A stretch of 64,000 nucleotides of DNA, from contig NZ_ANFY01000004.1 of the NCBI RefSeq assembly GCF_000331225.1, positions 124,001 to 188,000 of the forward strand. The letters are read 5' to 3'. This DNA comes from Sandarakinorhabdus sp. AAP62. Lineage in GTDB: Bacteria; Pseudomonadota; Alphaproteobacteria; Sphingomonadales; Sphingomonadaceae. The notes beneath the pieces were generated by a model that did no database searches, was not told where the DNA came from, and saw nothing but the letters and a program-made list of their open reading frames with translations. A program made the position numbers and the translations under genes. The first letter of the stretch is position 1. The number at the start of each line of letters is the position of its first letter. Of this stretch, positions 57,859-64,000 are shown one piece after another.

Positions 57859-58787
57859 TGGGCGGGCTCCTCGTCAAGATGGGCGAGGCTGTGGCCGGCC
57901 ATCGGGCCGGCGTGGCCCTGGGCGCGGCGTGTCGCGCAGTGATTGCTGTCGGAACAGACGAACATCCGGTTGTTCTGATCGTCCAGCACCACTTCATCCA
58001 GATAGGAATCGGTGGCGGCGCACAGGGCGCAGCATTGCTCCCAGCTTTGCACTTCAAAGGGATAATCCTCGAAATCCAGGCTGCGCACCCGCGTGTAGGG
58101 CGGCACGGCATAGATGCGCTTCTCGCGGCCGGCGCCGAACAGCAGGATGGCCGGGCACATGTCCATCTTGGGATTGTCGAACTTGGGGATGGGCGACGGG
58201 CTCATGAGATAGCGTTCGTCGATCAGCACCGGATAGCCGGCGCCACCGGCAATGCGCCCGAACGCCGAGATATTCTCATAGAGCGAGACATATTGCAGGC
58301 CATATTCGGCATAGGCGTGCATGGCGCGCGTTTCGGTTTCGCGCGGTTCCAGACCGCGCAGCGGCTCTGGCTGCGGCACCTGGAACACCATCACCTGGCC
58401 ATCTTCCAGCGGGCGCTCCGGAATGCGGTGGCGGCTCTGGATGATGGTGGCGGCACCGGTGTCCTCGGTGGTGGCGACATCGGCAACCGTGGCGAAAAAG
58501 CGCCGGATGGAGACGGCGTTGGTGGTGTCGTCGGCCCCCTGGTCGATGCATTTGTACACATCGTCGGGGCCGATGATGGCGGCGGTCAGCTGGATGCCGC
58601 CGGTGCCCCAGCCATAAGGCACCGGCATCTCGCGGCTGCCGAACGGCACCTGGTAACCGGGCACGGCCAGCGCCTTCAGGATGGCGCGGCGGATCATCCG
58701 CTTGGTCTGCTCATCCAGATAGGCATAGTTGTAATAGCGCTCCTCGCTGTTGGCGGGCGCATTGGGCGTGGTGGGTGGGGCCGTCAT
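57855..58787 (-). CDS. phnJ: Carbon-phosphorus lyase core protein PhnJ (radical SAM)
   Basis: 310 residues from the ATG at 58787. The catalytic cysteine pattern CALC-x21-C-x5-C near 248-279 matches the C-x2-C-x21-C-x5-C of PhnJ exactly. This binds the 4Fe-4S cluster that generates the radical cleaving the C-P bond of ribosyl phosphonates to an alkane and ribose cyclic phosphate. A stretch upstream of the ATG is open but belongs to phnI, which overlaps by four bases. Confidence 0.97.
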   Translation of the reverse strand: MTAPPTTPNAPANSEERYYNYAYLDEQTKRMIRRAILKALAVPGYQVPFGSREMPVPYGWGTGGIQLTAAIIGPDDVYKCIDQGADDTTNAVSIRRFFATVADVATTEDTGAATIIQSRHRIPERPLEDGQVMVFQVPQPEPLRGLEPRETETRAMHAYAEYGLQYVSLYENISAFGRIAGGAGYPVLIDERYLMSPSPIPKFDNPKMDMCPAILLFGAGREKRIYAVPPYTRVRSLDFEDYPFEVQSWEQCCALCAATDSYLDEVVLDDQNNRMFVCSDSNHCATRRAQGHAGPMAGHSLAHLDEEPAQ

Positions 58788-59908
58788 TCTGCGGCTTCCT
58801 TCATGGCATCGGTGGTGGCGGCAGCGGCACGGGCAGCGGCCTGTTCCTTGCGCAGCCGGCGCAGGAACAACAGATCGGCCTGGAAATCGACATAGTGCGG
58901 CAGCTTCAGATGCTGGACAAAGCCCGAGGCCTCCACCGTGTCGCTGTGGTAGAGCACGAACTCGCTGTCCTGGCAGGGGGCGACGACCTCCTCTCCCAGT
59001 TCCGCCGCGCGCAGCGCCCGGTCGACGATCGCCATGCTCATCGCCTTGCGTTCGTTGTGGCCAAAGGTCAGGCCATAGCCGGTGGTATATTGCGGCAGTT
59101 CGCCATCCAGGCTGGCAAAGCCCGACAGCATCAGACACTCGGTCATGGTGACGTCGGCAATCTCGATTTCAAAGCCGAGCTCTTCCGGCACGAAGCCCAC
59201 GCTCACATTGCCCATGCGGATCTCGCCGCACAGCGGGTGGGTGGAGCCCCAGCCGCGCTGGCTGGAATAGGCCAGCGACAACAGGAAGCCTTCATCGCCG
59301 CGCGCCAGCGCCTGCAGCCGCTGATCGCGCGCGGCCGGGAAGGCCATCGGCTCGCGGGTCAGATCGAACGGTTCAGGCGCATCTTCGGCCACCGCCGGGG
59401 TTTCCAGCAGGCCTTCCTGGGCAAACACCGAGGCGATGGTCGGCATGGCCGCCGGCATGGTCTCGTCGGCGACGGGCGCCGCTGCCGGCACGCCGCCTTC
59501 GGCCGCCAGTTTGAAATCCAGCAGGCGGTGCGTGTAATCGAACGTCGGGCCCAGCACCTGGCCGCCCGGAATATCCTTGAACGCCGCCGACACCCGGCGC
59601 TGCACCGCCATGTGCTCGGTTTCCACCGGCACCGATGCGCCAAAGCGCGGCAGGGTGGTGCGATAAGCGCGCAGCAGGAAAATGGCTTCGGGCAGATCGC
59701 CGCGCGCCTGCTTGATGGCCAGCGCCGCCAGCTCGGGATCGTGGCACGAGCCTTCGGCCATCACCCGGTCCACCGCCAGTTGCATCTGCTCGCGGATCTG
59801 CGCCACCGACAATTCGGGCACAGCAGGATTGCCGCGGCGGGTTTCGGCCAGCCAGGCATGGGCATTGGTGATGGCGCGTTCGCCGCCTTTGACTGCAACA
59901 TAGGCCAT
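58784..59908 (-). CDS. phnI: C-P lyase core protein PhnI
   Basis: 374 residues from the ATG at 59908, giving the family N-terminus MAYVAVKGGERAITNAHAWL; an upstream in-frame start would overlap phnH. With PhnG, H and L it forms the nucleosidase step that attaches phosphonate to ATP ribose, releasing adenine. CQDSEFVLYHSDTVEASGFVQHLKLPHYVDF near the C-terminus is characteristic. Four-base gap from phnH. Confidence 0.95.
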   Translation of the reverse strand: MAYVAVKGGERAITNAHAWLAETRRGNPAVPELSVAQIREQMQLAVDRVMAEGSCHDPELAALAIKQARGDLPEAIFLLRAYRTTLPRFGASVPVETEHMAVQRRVSAAFKDIPGGQVLGPTFDYTHRLLDFKLAAEGGVPAAAPVADETMPAAMPTIASVFAQEGLLETPAVAEDAPEPFDLTREPMAFPAARDQRLQALARGDEGFLLSLAYSSQRGWGSTHPLCGEIRMGNVSVGFVPEELGFEIEIADVTMTECLMLSGFASLDGELPQYTTGYGLTFGHNERKAMSMAIVDRALRAAELGEEVVAPCQDSEFVLYHSDTVEASGFVQHLKLPHYVDFQADLLFLRRLRKEQAAARAAAATTDAMKEAAE

Positions 59909-59912
59909 GGTT

Positions 59913-60533
59913 TCAGGCTCCCGTGGTGATGATGCGGGTGGTGCGCGGGATGGAAACCAGCTGATCACCCGCGCACAGCTTCAGATCGATGCCATATTGA
60001 AAATGCGCCACCAGTTCGGCGCGTTCGGCCCAGAAGCCCGGCGACAGGCCCTGCGGCGCAATGCGGGTCACATCGGCAATGCCGGGCCCGCGCAGTTCCA
60101 GCGTCGGGCCGCCGGCCAGCGCCGGCAGCATGATGATCAGCGTCGCGGCCTGATCGGGGTAACGGGCATCGCCCTGGTTGAATTCGGCCAGCGCCGGCAT
60201 GTCGCTGCCAGCGTCGATGATAGCAAAGTTGGCGTCCACTTGTGCCGTTACCAGCGGGCAGCTGCAATGGAAGCGCAACCAGGTTTCAGCCGCACTGCCG
60301 TGCAGGCCCGGGTCCAGCCACAGCGGCGTATCCTGATCGACCAGCGTGAGCGCGGCGGCGCCGGCTGCCCGGTTGAGACCGGCCGGCGGCGTGGGCGCAG
60401 CGGCCAGATCGGCCACGAGGCCGGGCCGGGCCGTGGCGTTCATGATGGCGCGAAAGGCCGCCTGGCTTTCGCGCGTCGGGTCGGCAAATCCGGGCAGCAG
60501 CTGCGACAGATCGAGGGCAGTTTGCGTGGCCAT
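59913..60533 (-). CDS. phnH: C-P lyase subunit PhnH
   Basis: 206 residues. Conserved opening LLPGFADPTRESQAAFRAIM and ATARPGLVADL are PhnH features, as is the ending RITRTT-like IPRTTRII. Structural component of the PhnGHIJ core; PLP-transferase-like fold without the cofactor lysine. Four bases after phnG. Confidence 0.93.
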   Translation of the reverse strand: MATQTALDLSQLLPGFADPTRESQAAFRAIMNATARPGLVADLAAAPTPPAGLNRAAGAAALTLVDQDTPLWLDPGLHGSAAETWLRFHCSCPLVTAQVDANFAIIDAGSDMPALAEFNQGDARYPDQAATLIIMLPALAGGPTLELRGPGIADVTRIAPQGLSPGFWAERAELVAHFQYGIDLKLCAGDQLVSIPRTTRIITTGA

Positions 60534-60537
60534 GGGT

Positions 60538-61026
60538 TCAAGCCTTCCGATCGCGGACCATGGTGAAGAATTCGACCTGCGTGGCCTTGGCCTTGCGGTT
60601 GACCGCTTCGGTCTGCGCGCGCGCGGCGGTCTGCAGCGGCGCGATCACCAGGCGCTCGGCGCGGTCGCGATGCGCTGGCGACTGCATCATCGCATCAATC
60701 ACGGCCGCTGCATGGGCATGGCGCTTGTCCCGGCCCGACACATAGCCGATGCCGGTTTCACCGCTAGCCAGTCGCACCGCACAGCGCGTCACGGTCATTT
60801 CGCCCAGATTGAAGGCATCGCCAGAGCCGCCAGTGCGACCGCGCACCATCACCATCCCAACCTCCGGCGGGCGCAGCGTGACCGCGTCAGGCGCGTCCAG
60901 CGCTTCCCACAACGGCAGCAGCGTGGCTGGCGACGCCTTGGCCAGAGCCGAAAGCCAGATTTGGCGCGCCGTTGATTCGACAAATTTTTCCGAGTGATGG
61001 TCGGCAGATGTTGACAAATTCGACAT
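60538..61026 (-). CDS. phnG: C-P lyase subunit PhnG
   Basis: 162 residues. Family segments RQIWLSALAKASPATLLPLW, RPPEVGMVMVRGRTGGSGDAFNLGEMTVTRCAVRL (positions about 50-85) and YVSGRDKRHAHAAAVIDAMM near 98. First gene of the leftward operon G-H-I-J-K-L-M-DUF1045. The codon start coincides with a short palindrome (ACAAAT-n5-ATTTGT, 61014-61030). Confidence 0.93.
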   Translation of the reverse strand: MSNLSTSADHHSEKFVESTARQIWLSALAKASPATLLPLWEALDAPDAVTLRPPEVGMVMVRGRTGGSGDAFNLGEMTVTRCAVRLASGETGIGYVSGRDKRHAHAAAVIDAMMQSPAHRDRAERLVIAPLQTAARAQTEAVNRKAKATQVEFFTMVRDRKA

Positions 61027-61145
61027 TTGTTGTCCCCATTACTTGCCTGTTGCTAGAACAATGCTAATGTATCGACAACTGATAAATTGCTTCAGTAATA
61101 TGACAGAACAAAAACTTGTTGTCATAAAACTTCAGGATAAGTGTA
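61027..61145. promoter_or_regulatory. Divergent phnG / phnF control region
   Basis: AT-rich 119 bases between the two divergent phn transcripts. TTGTTGTC occurs at 61027 and again at 61116, with the reversed half GACAAC at 61074 and GACAAAT at 61013. These are candidate sites for the PhnF-type repressor encoded at 61146; promoter boxes could not be assigned with confidence. Confidence 0.45.
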
Positions 61146-61910
61146 ATGCAGTCGACTGATCGCATCACACCGGCGCGAATGGTCCCGGCGGGGCGGCTCT
61201 GGTTCAATATTGCCAAAAGTATCGAGGCCGATATTGCCGATCGGCGGCTGGCTGTTGGCGACAAGCTGCCGACCGAACAACAATTGTGCGTGCAATATGA
61301 TACCAATCGCCACACGGTGCGGCGCGCGCTGGCCTGGCTGCAGGCGCGGGGACTGGTGGAATCAACGCAAGGCCGCGGCAGTTTCGTGCGCAAGCCGTCG
61401 ATCATCTATCAGATCGGCCGGCGGACACGATTTTCCGATCTGTTGCAGCAGCAGGCCGCCCAGCCCACCACCAGGACACTGACTCTGGAACTGCGGCCGG
61501 CAACGCCGGCCATTGCCAGCGCCCTGGCCATCAGGTCGGGTGCTCCGACCATTTTCATCGAACGCATCGGCTTTGCCAATGATCAGCCACTGTCGATTGC
61601 CTGCCACTGGTTTGCCTCGGATCGGCTGCCGGGTTTCCGCCAGCACTATAACCGCTCGCGATCGATCACCCAGGCCTTGGCCGATTGCGGGGTCGCCGAT
61701 TACACACGGCTGCGCACCCGCATTTCGGCGCGGCTGCCGACCGCGGCCGAAGCCCAATTGCTGTCGCTGCCCCGGCATGTCCCGCTTGTCGTCACACGAT
61801 CGTGGAACGTCGATGGCGACGGCAAGCCGCTGGAATATGGCGAGGCCCGCATGGCGGCCGACCGCATCGAAATCGTCATCAACAGCGAGTCAGCGCCGAT
61901 CCAGGCCTGA
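61146..61910 (+). CDS. phnF: GntR/UTRA-family regulator, PhnF type
   Basis: 254 residues. N-terminal GntR winged helix (LPTEQQLCVQYDTNRHTVRR near 40-59, then QGRGSFV) and a C-terminal UTRA ligand domain (FIERIGFANDQPLSIACHWF near 138). Divergent from the phn operon, as phnF often is. It probably represses both directions in phosphate sufficiency or responds to a phosphonate metabolite. Confidence 0.9.
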   Translation: MQSTDRITPARMVPAGRLWFNIAKSIEADIADRRLAVGDKLPTEQQLCVQYDTNRHTVRRALAWLQARGLVESTQGRGSFVRKPSIIYQIGRRTRFSDLLQQQAAQPTTRTLTLELRPATPAIASALAIRSGAPTIFIERIGFANDQPLSIACHWFASDRLPGFRQHYNRSRSITQALADCGVADYTRLRTRISARLPTAAEAQLLSLPRHVPLVVTRSWNVDGDGKPLEYGEARMAADRIEIVINSESAPIQA

Positions 61911-61950
61911 TTGCTGCCCCACCCCGCCATCACACGACCATGGAGCCGCA

Positions 61951-63084
61951 ATGACTGTCACCCTGTCCAACGCCCGTATCGTCACGCCAGAAGGCGTGGT
62001 GGCCGGCTCCCTTGCCATGGCCGATGGCCTGATCACCGCCATCGACAGCGGTGCCAGCAGCGCTGGCCTTGATTGCGAAGGCGACTGGCTGATCCCCGGG
62101 ATCATCGACATTCACACCGACAATCTGGAACGGCACTTCTTCCCGCGCCCCAACATCGATTGGGACCCGGTATCGGCGGCGATCGTGCACGATGGCCTGT
62201 GCATTTCGGTGGGCGTCACAACGGTTTACGATTCCATGTCGGTGGGTTCGTTCGGCCTTGCGGCCGCACGCACGCCCGACAATCTGCATCGATTGACGGC
62301 TGGTCTGCACACCGCGGTGGCCGGCGGCATGCTGAAGGCCGATCACAGGATCCACTGGCGCTGCGAAGCGCCGTCCGATGTGCTGGCCGATTGGCTGCCG
62401 CCCTTGGCCGAACTGCCGCTCACCGGCCTGTTCTCGCTGATGGATCACACGCCGGGCCAGCGCCAGTATCGCAACGCCACGCGCTTTTTCACCAATTGGC
62501 GCAAGGAAGGCCTGAGCGAGGCTGATATCGAAGCCCGCATGGCCGAACGCGCCGAACGGGTGGCGCGCAACGATGCCCGCAACCGGCGCTTCGTGGCCGG
62601 CATTGCCCACGGCATGGGCCTGCCGCTGGCCAGCCATGACGATGAAACGGTGGCCCATATCGATGATGCCGCCAGCCATGGCGTCACCATCGCCGAATTC
62701 CCGGTAACCGCCGAAGCTGCCGAAGCCGCCCGTGCACATGGCATGTGCGTGATCATGGGTGGGCCCAATCTGATCCGCGGCGGTTCCTACTCCGGCAATG
62801 TGCCGGCCAGCGAACTGATCGAATCCGGCATGCACATCGGCTTTGCGTCCGACTATGTGCCGCGCAGCCTGGTGGAATGCGCCTTTGCGCTGGCCAATGG
62901 CCGCTGGGGCCTGCCGATCGAGCGTGCCGTCGATACCGTCACCGGCGCGCCGGCTCGGGCGATGCGGCTGGATGATCGCGGTGCATTGCTGCCCGGCCGG
63001 CGCGGCGATGTGGTGCGGGTGCGCCAGCAGCAAGGCCAGGTGATGGTACGCGGCGTGTGGGTCGAGGGGCAGCGGGTCGGGTGA
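61951..63084 (+). CDS. phnM: PhnM paralogue (copy 2)
   Basis: 377 residues from the ATG at 61951 (MTVTLSNARIVTPEGVV). The same amidohydrolase landmarks as copy 1 are present: DIHTDNLERHFFPRP, LMDHTPGQRQYR, SHDDETVAHIDDA, SDYVPRSL. The two copies differ substantially in the linking sequence, so this is an old paralogue or separately acquired gene and not a recent duplicate. It follows phnF by 40 bases and ends with a GTGA overlap into the next gene. Confidence 0.92.
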   Translation: MTVTLSNARIVTPEGVVAGSLAMADGLITAIDSGASSAGLDCEGDWLIPGIIDIHTDNLERHFFPRPNIDWDPVSAAIVHDGLCISVGVTTVYDSMSVGSFGLAAARTPDNLHRLTAGLHTAVAGGMLKADHRIHWRCEAPSDVLADWLPPLAELPLTGLFSLMDHTPGQRQYRNATRFFTNWRKEGLSEADIEARMAERAERVARNDARNRRFVAGIAHGMGLPLASHDDETVAHIDDAASHGVTIAEFPVTAEAAEAARAHGMCVIMGGPNLIRGGSYSGNVPASELIESGMHIGFASDYVPRSLVECAFALANGRWGLPIERAVDTVTGAPARAMRLDDRGALLPGRRGDVVRVRQQQGQVMVRGVWVEGQRVG

Positions 63085-63809
63085 TCCGCATCGTCACTCT
63101 CAACATCTGGAAAGACGAAGGCGACTGGCCGGCACGCATGGCGGCCATTGCGGCGGGTCTGGCCGCACTGCAGCCGGATGTCGTCTGCCTGCAGGAAGTC
63201 TATGTTGGCGGCGGGCGCGATGCCGGCCAGTGGCTGGCGGCGGCCACCGGCCTCGCCTGCACACAGCTCGCTGCCCGGCACAAGCTGCGCGGCGGCGTCG
63301 CCTCCAGTTCCGGCGTGGCCATTCTCAGCCGCACCGCACCGATCGGCACCATGGCCATCGGCCTGCCGACCACATTGGCCGATGGTGGGCGCAAGGCGCT
63401 GGTGGCCGACTTCACCACCGTGGCGGGCCCGCTGCGGGTGGCCAGCCTGCATCTCAGCCACGTGCGCACCCCGGACGCCAGCGCCTTGCGTGCGGCACAA
63501 TTGTCGGCGCTGGTGGCCGCGGCCGATTGCGCGGGGCCGCTGGTCCTGGCCGGCGATTTCAACGCGCGCTGGGACGCGCCGGAACTCGCGCTGCTGTCAG
63601 CGCCGGGTTGGGTCTCGTCGGCGACCATGCTGGCCGGCCAGAGCAGCCTGATCGGCCAGCCTGACGCACTGATCGATCATGTCGTGCTGCGCGCCGGCAC
63701 CGCCGCGCTGGCATTGAACGAAGCCCGAATCGTGCTCGACCATCCCGATGCTGCCGGTGTGCTGCCCAGCGATCATGCCGGCATTCTGGCCGTGTTGGCC
63801 GCCATTTAG
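63081..63809 (+). CDS. Endonuclease/exonuclease/phosphatase (EEP) family protein
   Basis: 242 residues from a GTG at 63081 that overlaps the phnM stop (GTGA); the protein then starts with the family strand IRIVTLNIWKDEGD. Metal and catalytic residues: Glu in CLQEVYVG near 43, LAGDFNARWDAP near 156, DALIDHVV near 196 and SDHAGILA near the end. EEP enzymes hydrolyse phosphodiesters in DNA, lipids or small molecules. Being coupled to phnM and phnF, it may handle a phosphate-ester intermediate of phosphonate breakdown or a phosphodiester nutrient; this is an inference. Confidence 0.87.
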   Translation: MIRIVTLNIWKDEGDWPARMAAIAAGLAALQPDVVCLQEVYVGGGRDAGQWLAAATGLACTQLAARHKLRGGVASSSGVAILSRTAPIGTMAIGLPTTLADGGRKALVADFTTVAGPLRVASLHLSHVRTPDASALRAAQLSALVAAADCAGPLVLAGDFNARWDAPELALLSAPGWVSSATMLAGQSSLIGQPDALIDHVVLRAGTAALALNEARIVLDHPDAAGVLPSDHAGILAVLAAI

Positions 63810-63878
63810 CCCGACAAATCGCCGGCCTGTCCGGCCTGCCGTCACGCGACTGACACGCGCACGCCATAGCGAAGCCCA

Positions 63879-64000
63879 ATGGCCGATCTGCATCCCGAAC
63901 ACGCACGCCGCCCGTCCGACTGGCGCGAAAGCGTGGCGTTCTGCGCGCATTACTGGGCCCAGAAGCCGCGCCCGCTCGGGCTCGTCATCGCGCTGACGCT
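63879..64000 (+). CDS. Start of an unidentified gene, cut by window edge
   Basis: An ATG at 63879 opens MADLHPEHARRPSDWRESVA, then CAHYWAQKPRPLGLVIALT, at which point the window ends. The pattern of a charged start and a membrane helix beginning at GLVIAL would suit an ABC transporter permease/ATPase fusion, but 40 residues are too few to decide. Confidence 0.5.
   Translation, partial: MADLHPEHARRPSDWRESVAFCAHYWAQKPRPLGLVIALT

Overview
The window looks like chromosomal DNA of a high-GC alphaproteobacterium, most likely Sphingomonadales. The grounds are gene order and content: gspC-D-E of type II secretion, a Tim44-like/MltA/Smr cluster, cmk-rpsA-ihfB, a TIGR02300-type zinc-ribbon gene divergent from aroA, a large TonB-dependent receptor with an N-terminal carboxypeptidase-like domain, and a complete core C-P lyase operon. 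Genus is not resolvable from the sequence alone.

Layout. 1-3.3 kb: gspE (cut by the window edge), gspD, gspC on the minus strand. 3.4-12 kb: a DmpA-type peptidase, a DECD-box RNA helicase, cyclophilin, a three-gene acyl-CoA/P450 operon (crotonase, P450, thioesterase), and Tim44-like/mltA/smr. 12.2-16.3 kb: an arginase-family enzyme, tRNA-Leu(UAA), ihfB, rpsA, cmk. 16.3-20.2 kb: a GNAT gene among REP-like repeats, a Tat-exported FAD oxidoreductase and a sulfotransferase.

20.2-44.3 kb is an accessory island of visibly lower GC. It begins with a tyrosine recombinase. It carries short island-type genes (DUF3768 and others), a possible structured RNA, an HUH-endonuclease-like protein beside a repeat-bearing and strand-asymmetric region, a protein with an HEPN-like Rx4H motif and a second, short recombinase. 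Then comes a co-directional defence-like operon: RapA/SNF2 helicase with DUF3883, DUF1156 adenine methylase, DUF499 ATPase and PIN nuclease. Next to it, on the opposite strand, is a pair of genes: a tRNA-guanine-transglycosylase paralogue resembling the DNA 7-deazaguanine enzyme DpdA, and an unrecognised 602-residue protein whose C-terminus resembles a DNA sliding-clamp domain. An unknown 318-residue protein and a 65-residue H-NS-like dimerisation protein close the island.

44.5-54.4 kb: an orphan UDP-GlcNAc 2-epimerase overlapping aroA, TIGR02300 gene, tRNA-Ala(GGC), thioesterase, guaA, a purple-acid-phosphatase-like enzyme and the TonB receptor. In many alphaproteobacteria aroA directly precedes cmk-rpsA-ihfB. 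Here they are about 29 kb apart in the same orientation, so the accessory zone appears to have split that operon.

54.4-63.8 kb: phosphonate degradation. phnG-H-I-J-K-L-M and a DUF1045 phosphoesterase run leftward; a PhnF-type GntR regulator, a second phnM and an endonuclease/exonuclease/phosphatase-family gene run rightward. No phnN, phnP or phnCDE transporter is visible. A gene cut by the right edge starts at 63879.

The best candidates for an undescribed system are the DpdA-like/clamp-like pair and its association with the methylase-ATPase-helicase-PIN operon. All functional statements are read from motifs by eye; no database search was possible.
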